Position numbers and translations under genes: made by a program. DNA of 64,000 bases, from the NCBI GenBank assembly GCA_036498905.1, contig DASYER010000077.1, positions 1-64,000 on the forward strand, in the 5' to 3' direction. The DNA is from DAIDKA01 sp036498905 (GTDB taxonomy: Bacteria; Pseudomonadota; Gammaproteobacteria; Steroidobacterales; Steroidobacteraceae). Shown here in pieces: positions 15,840-24,149 of this stretch (the first letter of the stretch is position 1; the number at the start of each line of letters is the position of its first letter). Under the pieces are notes generated by a model. The model saw nothing but the letters and a program-made list of their open reading frames with translations. It was not told where the DNA came from and ran no database searches.

Positions 15840-17357
15840 TCATGCACCCAGAAACATCTTGTAGGCAGGATTCGCCGTCTCGTCGTTGTACGGATAGTGC
15901 AATGCGTTCAGATGCTGGGTGAATTCGGGACGTTCGGCCTTGGGCACCTGGATGCCCGCGAGCACGCGGCCGTAGTCCGATCCATGATTGCGATAGTGGA
16001 ACAGGGTGATGTTCCAGCGCGTACCGACCGCCTGCAGGAACTTCAGCAGCGCACCGGGTCGCTCGGGAAATTCGAACCGGAAGATGACTTCGTCGCTGAC
16101 GTCGCGGGCGTGCCCACCGACCATGAATCGCACATGCTGCTTGGCCAGCTCACTGTCGCTCATGTCATGCACGGAGTAGCCGGCCTCGCGCAGCTGACGG
16201 ATCACCGCGTCCTTTTCGACCCGTCCCTGTCCTAAGCTGAACCCGGCGAATATCTGGGCGCGGACCGCGCTGTCGTAGCGGTAGTTGAACTCGGTGACAC
16301 TGCGCGATCCGAGCGCTTCGCAGAAGTGCAGAAAGCTGCCGGGCTGCTCGGGAATCTCCACGGCGAGCAGCGCCTCGCGCTCCCCGCCCAGACTTGCGCG
16401 CTCGGCGATATGGCGCAACCGGTCGAAGTTCATGTTGGCGCCGCTGTTGATCGCAACCAGGCGCTTGTCGCGCCAGCCATCGCGCGCGATGACCTTGCGG
16501 ATGCCGGCGACGGCCAGAGCGCCGGAGGGTTCGACGATGGTCCGGGTCTCCTCGAAGATGTCCTGGATCGCCGCGCACATCTCATCCGTGTTCACCAGCA
16601 CGATCTCGTCCACGAACTGCTTGGCGAGGATAAAAGGCTCCTCGCCGACGCGTTTGACGGCCACGCCGTCGGCGAACAGCCCGACCCGATCCAGAATCAC
16701 CCGGCGACCGGCCTGCAGTGATTCGTGCATGGCATTGGCGTCCGTCGGTTCGACCCCGACGATGCGCACGCGCGGATACAGGGACTTGATGTAGACCGCG
16801 ATGCCCGCAATCAGACCGCCGCCGCCGACCGGGACGAACACCGCATCAACCTCCCCGCCGCACTGACGCATGATCTCCAGCCCGATCGTGCCCTGCCCCG
16901 CGATCACGTCCGGATCATCAAAGGCGTGCACGTAGACGAGATTGCGTTCGCGGACCAGGTGCTGGGCGCGATCGAAGGCTGCATCGTAGTCATCCCCGTG
17001 CAGCACGGCTTCGCCACCCAGATCCATCACCGCCTGTACCTTGATCTGTGGGGTGGTCTGCGGCATGACGATAATCGCCGGAATACCGCGGCGCTGGGCG
17101 GCAAGTGCGACACCCTGCGCGTGATTCCCGGCCGAGGCACAGATCACTCCGCGCCTGGCAGCCGATTCGGACAGGTGCGCCACCTTGTTGTAGGCGCCGC
17201 GCAATTTGAACGAAAACACCGATTGCAGGTCTTCGCGCTTCAGCAGCACCTGGTTGCCGAGGCGCCGCGACAGGCGGGGCGCCAATTCCAGGGGCGTCTC
17301 GATGGCAACGTCGTAGACCCGGGCCTTGAGGATACGTTCGATGTAGGGGTTGGTCAT
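15840..17357 (-). CDS. ilvA: Threonine ammonia-lyase, biosynthetic
   Basis: About 505 residues. It converts L-threonine to 2-oxobutanoate, the first step of isoleucine synthesis, in the cytoplasm. The PLP lysine lies in SFKLRGAYNK (~45) and the Gly-rich phosphate loop is VPVGGGGLIAG (~180). Two C-terminal ACT-like domains (~330-500) fit the isoleucine-inhibited biosynthetic form. I prefer the ATG at 17357 (MTNPYIERIL) by comparison with relatives. An ATG at 17378 and a GTG at 17399 are in frame. The gene begins within about 45 nt of the tonB stop on the same strand, so read-through from that operon is possible. Confidence 0.95.
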   Translation of the reverse strand: MTNPYIERILKARVYDVAIETPLELAPRLSRRLGNQVLLKREDLQSVFSFKLRGAYNKVAHLSESAARRGVICASAGNHAQGVALAAQRRGIPAIIVMPQTTPQIKVQAVMDLGGEAVLHGDDYDAAFDRAQHLVRERNLVYVHAFDDPDVIAGQGTIGLEIMRQCGGEVDAVFVPVGGGGLIAGIAVYIKSLYPRVRIVGVEPTDANAMHESLQAGRRVILDRVGLFADGVAVKRVGEEPFILAKQFVDEIVLVNTDEMCAAIQDIFEETRTIVEPSGALAVAGIRKVIARDGWRDKRLVAINSGANMNFDRLRHIAERASLGGEREALLAVEIPEQPGSFLHFCEALGSRSVTEFNYRYDSAVRAQIFAGFSLGQGRVEKDAVIRQLREAGYSVHDMSDSELAKQHVRFMVGGHARDVSDEVIFRFEFPERPGALLKFLQAVGTRWNITLFHYRNHGSDYGRVLAGIQVPKAERPEFTQHLNALHYPYNDETANPAYKMFLGA

Positions 17358-17402
17358 GGCCCGGTGCAGCTTATCCATTCCCGGGAAGCCTGGCCACACT
17401 CC

Positions 17403-18050
17403 TCAGCTATGGGTCCCGATATGCACGCTGATGGGCTGGGGCATGTCCGCCGGCGGCCCCTGGGACAGCCGCGCGATCCGCGACAGCTTGGTCTCGATGG
17501 TCCGGTCCCGCTCGCGGTCGCCGCTGGAGCCTACGATCTGTACGTGGTCGACGGTGCCATCCTCGCGCACCCAGATCCGCACGGTGACCGCATACTGACC
17601 GTTGCGCACCTGCTGATCGTCACTCAACTGGTCGACGATTTCGTTCTTCAGCAGGCCCGCGTACCAGGCATAGATACTGCCGCCTGAACCGGCGAGTTCG
17701 TGGCCACCCTTGTTGCCAACCAGGCCGAAGGCATCCCCGCCTGCCCCGCCTTCCGTATCGAGCCCGAGCTGCTGGGCCGGCGGCGCCTCTTTGGCATCGG
17801 GAGTATCGGGCTTTTGCTGCGGGTCCGGAATGTCCTGCTTCTCCTCCGGTGGCGGTGGTGGGGGCGGCGGTAGGTCCGGCGGCGGGGGCGGCCGGATGAG
17901 CTGGATTTCCTGCACGACTTTCTTGGCCGGCGGCGCCGACCCGGCGAGTAAGCTGCGCATAAAGGCCACCGCGCCGACACCCAGGCTTCCCACCAGGAGG
18001 CACATGGTGATCACCAGGATTTTGCGGCCGCGATTTTTGACTCTGGTCAT
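17403..18050 (-). CDS. TonB-family energy transducer
   Basis: 215 residues with an N-terminal membrane anchor at ~12-32, a periplasmic Pro-rich spacer (~48-95) rich in PPPPP and PxP repeats, and a C-terminal TonB-like domain (~115-205) with the YAWYAGLLKNEI and VTVRIWVREDGTV phrases. It should transmit proton-motive force from ExbB/ExbD to an outer-membrane partner. It starts 6 nt after the exbD stop, so the two genes are tightly coupled. The obvious partner in this operon is a porin rather than a TonB-dependent receptor, which is unusual. Confidence 0.9.
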   Translation of the reverse strand: MTRVKNRGRKILVITMCLLVGSLGVGAVAFMRSLLAGSAPPAKKVVQEIQLIRPPPPPDLPPPPPPPPEEKQDIPDPQQKPDTPDAKEAPPAQQLGLDTEGGAGGDAFGLVGNKGGHELAGSGGSIYAWYAGLLKNEIVDQLSDDQQVRNGQYAVTVRIWVREDGTVDHVQIVGSSGDRERDRTIETKLSRIARLSQGPPADMPQPISVHIGTHS

Positions 18051-18056
18051 GACGGG

Positions 18057-18470
18057 TTACTTGACGATTTTCGAGGTGACGAGTCCGAGCTTGGTGATTT
18101 CCAGCCGCCCGAGCAGGTCGAGCACGTCGACGACTCTCTGATACTGGATGTTCGAATCGGCCTTGATGATCACGGGCAGGTTGGGATCGGCCGCCTTGAG
18201 CTGGCGCAGATGAGTCTCAAGCTCCGTCATCGTGACCGGGAAAGTGTCCAGATAAATCGTGCCATCGGCGCTGATGGTCACTGCCTTGGTCTTATTCTCG
18301 GCGAGACTGGGCTGCGCGCTGGCCTTGGGCAGATTGACCTTAATGCCCTGCACCGTGGCCGTGGTGAGGATGATGAAGATGATGAGCAGAACGTAGGCCA
18401 GATCCAGCATCGGTGTGATGTTGATCTCGTCATAAACGTCCTTGTCTCCTCCTCCCACCGGCCCCGACAT
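18057..18470 (-). CDS. exbD: ExbD/TolR-type proton-channel subunit
   Basis: 137 residues with one membrane helix at ~17-37 containing the proton-relay Asp (NITPMLDLAYVLLIIFI), followed by the periplasmic ExbD fold. It partners ExbB to convert proton flow into TonB movement. The start is set by an AGGAG site right after the stop of the ExbB-like gene. The order exbB-exbD-tonB on one strand supports a dedicated energy-transducing complex. Confidence 0.95.
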   Translation of the reverse strand: MSGPVGGGDKDVYDEINITPMLDLAYVLLIIFIILTTATVQGIKVNLPKASAQPSLAENKTKAVTISADGTIYLDTFPVTMTELETHLRQLKAADPNLPVIIKADSNIQYQRVVDVLDLLGRLEITKLGLVTSKIVK

Positions 18471-18485
18471 ACTCGTGCTCCTGAG

Positions 18486-20273
18486 CTAGCAGTGAAGTTC
18501 GGCAATGCGGGTCACGAACTCATCGACGAACACGCGCATGTCGGCGCCGATCTCCCTCACGCGGGTGTTCAGGTAGTTGTAGCCGAAGAGGCACGGAATC
18601 GCGACTCCCAGTCCACATACCGTGGCTACCAGCGCCGCGGCCGTGCCGGGCGCGATGGCGTTGATGTTCACGTCACCGGAAGCGGCGATGGCGGCGAACG
18701 TGATCATGACTCCGACGACGGTGCCCAGCAGCCCCAGGAAGGGACCGCCGGAGATGGCGATGGTCAGCCACACCATCTGGCCATTCAATTGCTGCGTGCT
18801 GCGGGTAAGGGTGGCATCCATGGTGGCGCGGATGGCCGCAATTGACTGCGCGGAAAGGACTCGCGCGCGATCGGCGCCTGCCGCCCGACCTTCCAGGCGC
18901 TTCATGGTCTCCTGCATGCCAATGTGATACAGGCGCCAGAGAGTGGACGTACCGAAATTCGCGCCATCAGCGTCGCCATCGCCACGGCCGGACTCCAATG
19001 CCGTCAAGTCGTCGCGCATTTTGCGGAATTCGCCCAAGAAGCGCGCATTGCCTTTGGCCACACCGTTCAAGGCGAAAATCTTGGCGATCATGATCAACAG
19101 CGAAACGACGAACAGCACCGCGAGAATGCCGATGATCACCCAGCCATCGGCCGTGACATTGCGCAGGGTGGTCACGAAGTAGGATTCACCACCGCTGGTG
19201 TCCTTCTGCGCGTCCCCGCCGTAGACGACCAACGGCGCAACCATCCCCTGGCTGCGCGCACCGGCCTTGACCCAGTCGCTGCTGCGCGCGGTATCGGACA
19301 CTTCCAACTCATCCATGTCGCCGCTGAAGAAGTTGTGGTTGTCGGCGGAGCCGCCGATGGTGAGCACGCCGCCGATATCCTGAGCGATGGCATCGGCGTG
19401 ACCGGCGTCGACACCGTCCACGAACAGCGTGAGGTGCCCGTCACCGATGCGGATGGCCAGGTGATGCCACTCCCCCGTGGTCAGCGTTGCGCTTTGATGA
19501 ACCTCGATGGGTGTTGCACCGGCCTGATAGCGTGCGAAGGCCTGGGTACCGGCGAGGCCGAGCACGAGCTCGCGGCCCTGGCCGGACAGCTGGGCCACGT
19601 AGGCCTGCGACTGGGCGGCCTCGAAGCGCACCCAGGCCGACAGCGTCAGGCCCTTACCCTGCGCCAGCCGCACGACTCCCGTGGCGGGAATCGAGATGGT
19701 CTGTGCGCCTGCGAACTTCGCCCCTGCGCCGATCAGCGTTGCGGGATTCGGCTCGGCATTGAACGCACTCGGTTCGGTCTTATACGCGGTGCTGTCCTGT
19801 GCGGCGCCCTTGGCGGCACCGAAGTGGTACACCAGCGCCTGATTCACATCATAGGTGCCGGCTGCATCCGTGGCCGCCACGGCCTTCTTGTTGCCGTAGT
19901 ACAGGAACATCTTGTCCGACGTGCCGGCGCCCGTCAGCTGCGGCATGCGTACCCACAGCAAAGCAATCTGCGCCTGGGGATCGAAGCGCTCGATGTGAAA
20001 CTTCAGCGGGGTTTTGTCGTCAGCCGCGATCAGGCGGAAATCCGAGCCATCCGGCTTGGAATCCCCGAAATACTGGAAGTTGCCCAGGCTCAGGCGGATC
20101 AGGACCGGCACATCGGTCGGGCTCCCGGGGATATCGGCCCCCTTCGCGCTCAGATCGAAGGTGATTTCCTTACGAAAGGCCCAGTCCCCATTCCACCATG
20201 CACGGGCCGGAGAGCCCCAGCCGCTGCAAAGCAACAAGACCGAGACGATCAATAGGATGCGAGACCGATTCAT
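18486..20273 (-). CDS. ExbB/TolQ-type proton channel fused to DUF2341 and LamG-like domains
   Basis: About 595 residues with a signal peptide (MNRSRILLIVSVLLLC). The secreted N-terminal half begins WWNGDWAFRKEITFDL, typical of DUF2341 (~30-130). A concanavalin/LamG-like domain follows (~165-330), with WHHLAIRIGDGHLTLFVDG. Three membrane helices with a MotA/TolQ/ExbB signature occupy ~370-590 (PFLGLLGTVVGVMITF, VATVCGLGVAIPCLFGYNYL). Standard ExbB is about 240 residues and lacks an extracytoplasmic lectin-like domain. I start it at the ATG at 20273 because the upstream TTG has no better support. It may couple proton flow to recognition of a polymer or glycan, which is inference. Confidence 0.9.
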   Translation of the reverse strand: MNRSRILLIVSVLLLCSGWGSPARAWWNGDWAFRKEITFDLSAKGADIPGSPTDVPVLIRLSLGNFQYFGDSKPDGSDFRLIAADDKTPLKFHIERFDPQAQIALLWVRMPQLTGAGTSDKMFLYYGNKKAVAATDAAGTYDVNQALVYHFGAAKGAAQDSTAYKTEPSAFNAEPNPATLIGAGAKFAGAQTISIPATGVVRLAQGKGLTLSAWVRFEAAQSQAYVAQLSGQGRELVLGLAGTQAFARYQAGATPIEVHQSATLTTGEWHHLAIRIGDGHLTLFVDGVDAGHADAIAQDIGGVLTIGGSADNHNFFSGDMDELEVSDTARSSDWVKAGARSQGMVAPLVVYGGDAQKDTSGGESYFVTTLRNVTADGWVIIGILAVLFVVSLLIMIAKIFALNGVAKGNARFLGEFRKMRDDLTALESGRGDGDADGANFGTSTLWRLYHIGMQETMKRLEGRAAGADRARVLSAQSIAAIRATMDATLTRSTQQLNGQMVWLTIAISGGPFLGLLGTVVGVMITFAAIAASGDVNINAIAPGTAAALVATVCGLGVAIPCLFGYNYLNTRVREIGADMRVFVDEFVTRIAELHC

Positions 20274-20368
20274 CGAGTTTCCCTGATTCAAGGAGCCGCG
20301 GCTGCAGCTGCACAGGCGGCACAGTCAGCCATTATCTCGTCCACATGTGACGGCAATATTGCCTTCGG

Positions 20369-21043
20369 CTAGTGCGGCGGTGCGCCCGAGGTACTTTCCA
20401 GGGACTTCTCGGTGACCACCTGGTCGGTGGCCCGGGCGCGAAAATCGTCCGCCAGGTTCTCCAGCTGCACGCGCTTGAGGCGCGTGAAGGGTTCCTTGGC
20501 TTCCAGCCGCGTCCATGCCGTCTGGCCGTCAAGGTGCTTGAGCACCTCGTCGTTCAGCTTGTAGAGCTGCTGGTTGTGATCGACACACACCTTCAACTGC
20601 TGCTCGCGGGTGGCCAGTGTCTGCTTCACGGTGGTTCGATCGCTCTCGGTGTCGTGCAGCGACTGAATGGTTCCCCGGAACTTGTCCACCAGCTCCTGCA
20701 TTTTCGTTTTGGTGTCGTCCAGCTCCTTCTGCAGGGCATCGCGTTGGGCGCTGCTCTGGGTCAGGGCGAGCGCTGACGCGCGGGCGCGCTGGTCGATGCT
20801 TCCCTGCGCGCCCTTCAATGCATCCCGTTCCTTGCGCATGTCGTCGAGCTGCTTCTTCAGCCCGTCGTTCTGCGACTGCAGCGCGGTACGTTCACTGGTC
20901 AGCTGCTGCAACTGCAGCATCATCTCGGCGCTCGCGCCACCACCGCTGCGGGCAGTCTGCGCATGCGCAGCGCCTGAAACCCCTGCGATCAGTGTCACCA
21001 CCGCCGCGAGCAGCCCGATCTTGCTTCTTGCCTTGGTCGCCAT
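20369..21043 (-). CDS. Periplasmic coiled-coil protein of the TonB/porin operon
   Basis: 224 residues with a signal peptide ending near AAHAQ (residue ~29). Residues ~38-150 are a long heptad-rich coiled coil (LQQLTSERTALQSQ and MRKERDALK type phrases), and the C-terminus is charged. A GGAGG ribosome site overlaps the end of the porin gene, so the two are translationally linked. It resembles periplasmic adaptor proteins found beside ExbB/ExbD sets, such as the DUF3450 type, but I cannot assign it to that family. It may bridge the porin to the TonB complex. Confidence 0.75.
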   Translation of the reverse strand: MATKARSKIGLLAAVVTLIAGVSGAAHAQTARSGGGASAEMMLQLQQLTSERTALQSQNDGLKKQLDDMRKERDALKGAQGSIDQRARASALALTQSSAQRDALQKELDDTKTKMQELVDKFRGTIQSLHDTESDRTTVKQTLATREQQLKVCVDHNQQLYKLNDEVLKHLDGQTAWTRLEAKEPFTRLKRVQLENLADDFRARATDQVVTEKSLESTSGAPPH

Positions 21044-21055
21044 GCTGGCCTCCGG

Positions 21056-22717
21056 TCAAAAGCGCGTGTTGAGGTCGACCTGCCACACGTCGATGTTGAG
21101 TGGCGGCCCATCGATGGCATCGGCCGCCATGTACTTCAGTCGTACGAATACGCGCGGATTGATCGAGTAATCGAAACGCAGCGTATAGCCCTTGGCATCC
21201 GTGCCGCCGAGATGGAAGTCCTGGTCGTTGAAGGCGTCGACGACCGCGTCGCGCTGCACGTAGCGGTAGCCGATGGCTGCCTGCCAGGTACCGAGATCCC
21301 CAAAACGACTGGATCCGAAGGTGACATCGGCGCGATAGCCATGGGTACGCGCCGGCACGTCGGTCCCGGTACGGGCGAACACCTGTCCGGCATCGAAGCC
21401 GATGTTATCCAGGCCTTCGGCCGTCACACCCACCATGTAGCCGGTGTTGAACCGATACTCCGTCGTTGCGATCAGATCGACGATGCGATAGTCGGCGGCG
21501 AGGCCGAACAGATTCAGCGGATTCGCCGTCGGATTACTGGGATTGCTGATCTGGAACATCGTATTGCCCTTCTGCACCAGCACCGGGGCGGACCAGTTCA
21601 GCAAGGTGCTGTCCGGGGTGTTCAGCTCGCCGGAAATATGGATGAAGTCGTAGTAGCTGCCGGCGAGTGCGACCCTGACGCTGTCACCAAAGTGCAGATC
21701 GACGCCGGCCTGGGCCGCGCCCAGCCACTTGTTCGAATACGTGGTGTTCGGATCGAGCGGCGAGAAGTTCGAGAGCGGAAAGGCGCCGGCGGTCAAATAA
21801 ACGTCGCGGCGATTTTCCTTGTCGGAAATTAGGTTGAACCGATAACTGCTGGCCACGCCCTCGAATGTGAGGTCGTTGTACCACATCAGATCCGAGGCGA
21901 CGTACGGATTGGCAAAGCGACCGGCTTCTGCCATCACCTGCTGGCGGTCATCGGTGAATTTGCCGTTCCAGCTGATGTATCCCTGGTCGACCGCGATCTG
22001 GTAGCGCTGGCCATAGTTGCCCAGGGTTTGATTGGTCGTGAGGAAGATCTCGCCGCTACCGGTCGCCAGTCGCATGGCCGCCTGAAAGCCATCGCCCAGG
22101 TCGGCATCGAACCCGAACCGCAGGCGCAGGCGCAGGCGGTCGCGATCCTCGGTGGTATCCAGAAATGCGTTGGCCCCGGCCTGCGCAATGCCGCCCTTGG
22201 CATTGACCTGATTGAAATCCAGATAGGTGTTCGCGACATTGCCCGATCCGAATTCATCACCCTCCTGGCGTACCCGCACGTCACCCGTGAAGCGCATGCG
22301 CTGCATCCATTCCGGCAGCGTCCGGAACAGTCCGCCTTTGGCATTGACGTCGTCGACGACCTGCTGCTTCACATTCGGCGCCAGGTCACTGACGACCTCC
22401 TTGCGGATCTCGTCCTTCACGATCTGCGGCACATAAGGCACGCGCACGGCGCCCTCATCTTCCTTGGCCTGCTTCTGTTCCTGCGCCAGCGCCGCGGCGG
22501 CATCGGCGGCCGCCTTGTCTTCGGCATTCTTCACCATCGCCTGGGCCTGCTCGCGCGTCAGCACGCCCTTGTCGACGAGCGCCTGCAACAGGTTGCTGAT
22601 GGTGTTTCGCAGCTCCTCGAGGTTGCGCTGCTCCGGGGAAGTCGCGGCGATCGCACGCGCGCTCAAGGACATCAGCGCCACGAGCACCGCAGCGGTGCGC
22701 AATTGCCGGATCAGCAT
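21056..22717 (-). CDS. Putative outer-membrane porin with N-terminal coiled coil
   Basis: About 553 residues. The signal peptide (MLIRQLRTAAVLVALMSLS) is followed by a coiled-coil and linker region (~30-130) with ALVDKGVLTREQAQAMV, then a beta-barrel domain from ~135 on (MRFTGDVRVRQEGDEF) made of alternating strands ending in DLNTRF with a terminal Phe. This matches the putative porin (Porin_5-like) group. No plug domain or TonB box is evident, so it is not a classical TonB-dependent receptor. It heads the operon coiled-coil, ExbB, ExbD, TonB and diverges from the gspC-like gene. The substrate is unknown. Confidence 0.85.
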   Translation of the reverse strand: MLIRQLRTAAVLVALMSLSARAIAATSPEQRNLEELRNTISNLLQALVDKGVLTREQAQAMVKNAEDKAAADAAAALAQEQKQAKEDEGAVRVPYVPQIVKDEIRKEVVSDLAPNVKQQVVDDVNAKGGLFRTLPEWMQRMRFTGDVRVRQEGDEFGSGNVANTYLDFNQVNAKGGIAQAGANAFLDTTEDRDRLRLRLRFGFDADLGDGFQAAMRLATGSGEIFLTTNQTLGNYGQRYQIAVDQGYISWNGKFTDDRQQVMAEAGRFANPYVASDLMWYNDLTFEGVASSYRFNLISDKENRRDVYLTAGAFPLSNFSPLDPNTTYSNKWLGAAQAGVDLHFGDSVRVALAGSYYDFIHISGELNTPDSTLLNWSAPVLVQKGNTMFQISNPSNPTANPLNLFGLAADYRIVDLIATTEYRFNTGYMVGVTAEGLDNIGFDAGQVFARTGTDVPARTHGYRADVTFGSSRFGDLGTWQAAIGYRYVQRDAVVDAFNDQDFHLGGTDAKGYTLRFDYSINPRVFVRLKYMAADAIDGPPLNIDVWQVDLNTRF

Positions 22718-22894
22718 TCGGGGAAAACCTCGTTGACAGATGATCGCCGCCCGGGATAGCGACAAAACCCTGATTATTTCGAGTCGGTGTGACAGTTTTT
22801 CGACGCACCGCGACTATTTTTTGTTTTCTTCCGCGGGTGGCCGCCGTCACACACTGTCGTTATCATCCGCACGCTTGTGTTACGGGCAGACTCC

Positions 22895-23776
22895 ATGATG
22901 ACGCCGAATGAAGGCTGGCTGCGCAATCGGCTCCATGCGCTGCTGTCGCAGCGTGCGGCCGCGGTATCGGCATTCGGGCTGGCCGTGCTGATCGTGCTGC
23001 AGGTGCTCAATTTTGCGTATTCCTGGCGCAGCGCGACACCGCTCGCCCGCCGGCCGGCCCGGGTTGCGCCCGGCGCGACGGCAGGAAGCGGAACGTACGC
23101 GGCCCAGATTGCGCGCGCCGCGCTATTCGGCGCCGCGCCGAGCAGCGCGCCCCTGGATGAAGCGAATGCTCAGCCTGCCACCAGCGGCTATGTTCTCAAG
23201 GGCATTCTGGCAACCGACAAGCAGGACGGAGGGGAAGCCATCATTGCAGGCCCCGATGGCCACTCCGGGCTGTATGCGTCGGGAAAAGCCGTGGCCGCTG
23301 GCGTCATCGTGCAGAAGGTGGCCTTCGATTACGTGCTTCTCGCCACCGGCACGCGGCTGGAACGCCTGACATTGTGGCCGACGACACCAGCGCATCGCAC
23401 GCGTCCACGCCGCGAGCAGATGGAGCCGGCACACACTGCGGCGTCACGCACTACGCTGACCGCCGACACCCGCTCGACGCTGGGAATTCTGGGTCTCAAC
23501 GTCGTCGGCGATGAGGCGGATGGCATCACGGGAATTTCCGGGCAGGGTTCGCCGGCCTGGCAGCATTCGGGGCTGCGTCCGACAGATGTCATCGTGGCCA
23601 TCGACGGCGCCCCGGTCGCGCATGTTCTGGGTATCCCACAGGGAATTGACACGGCCTCCGTCGCCGCAGTCACCACGCTCACGGTGCTGCGCGACGGCGC
23701 CCAGATGGATATCACCGCGACGCAGGATCCGGCACCCGAGCCGCCAGCGCTGACCCGGCGCAGGCACCGCACCTAG
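22895..23776 (+). CDS. Orphan GspC-like type II secretion protein
   Basis: About 293 residues: a short cytoplasmic N-terminus, one membrane helix (~22-42), a GspC homology-region-like domain (~60-170, with YVLKGILATDKQDGGEAII) and a C-terminal PDZ-like domain (~195-280, with GITGISGQGSPAWQHSGLRPTDVI). In type II secretion GspC links the inner-membrane platform to the secretin and takes part in substrate selection. No other gsp gene is in the window, so it either serves a remote apparatus or has been recruited by the neighbouring secreted-protein genes. An ATG one codon later is also possible. Confidence 0.82.
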   Translation: MMTPNEGWLRNRLHALLSQRAAAVSAFGLAVLIVLQVLNFAYSWRSATPLARRPARVAPGATAGSGTYAAQIARAALFGAAPSSAPLDEANAQPATSGYVLKGILATDKQDGGEAIIAGPDGHSGLYASGKAVAAGVIVQKVAFDYVLLATGTRLERLTLWPTTPAHRTRPRREQMEPAHTAASRTTLTADTRSTLGILGLNVVGDEADGITGISGQGSPAWQHSGLRPTDVIVAIDGAPVAHVLGIPQGIDTASVAAVTTLTVLRDGAQMDITATQDPAPEPPALTRRRHRT

Positions 23777-23778
23777 CG

Positions 23779-24096
23779 TCAATTGCCGGTCGGGGTCGCA
23801 CTCGCAGGTGTTGCGCCCGGGGTATGTGGTTTGGCCGTGTCCGCCGGCGGTGCCGCCGCGTCAGGTGTGGCCTGAGTCGGCATCGGCTTGCGCCGGACCA
23901 CATTGTCCGCGCCGCACCGTTCCGGTAACCGCGTCCACGCGCCCGTCGGCCCACACCGTGCAGCACGGTGGGAGAGGCACATGACCTCGCCCTCCTTGAA
24001 CGTCGAGCGCGCGACTCCGCAGTCCGCCGCAGCCAGTGCCGGCCCCAACAGCAATATCACGACGGCAGCTGTCATGCCGGTATTGCGAGTAATCAT
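23779..24096 (-). CDS. Small secreted cysteine-containing protein of unknown function
   Basis: About 105 residues. The ATG at 24096 gives a clean signal peptide (MITRNTGMTAAVVILLL) cleaved near AAADC. The mature part has four Cys in the first half (DCGVARSTF, MCLSHRAARCGP, ERCGAD), probably two disulfides, and then a Pro/Thr/Ala-rich tail. It begins 53 nt after the TpsA stop on the same strand and converges on the gspC-like gene with a 2-nt gap. It may be a late member of the TPS operon. No family recognised. Confidence 0.65.
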   Translation of the reverse strand: MITRNTGMTAAVVILLLGPALAAADCGVARSTFKEGEVMCLSHRAARCGPTGAWTRLPERCGADNVVRRKPMPTQATPDAAAPPADTAKPHTPGATPASATPTGN

Positions 24097-24149
24097 GGGC
24101 CACGTATCGCATGGCCGCGTTTCACCGGCATGACATTCGCCTCGCACGC

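Noticed and set aside
22795..22835. T-rich stretch after a CGGTG/CACCG stem as a terminator
   Set aside because: It lies between divergent genes, where no transcript needs to end, and the stem is weak with a long loop.
22845..22870. Possible Pho box (CGTCA ... TGTCG) between the porin and gspC-like genes
   Set aside because: The half-sites are offset by 10 rather than 11 bp and match poorly, so PhoB control cannot be claimed.
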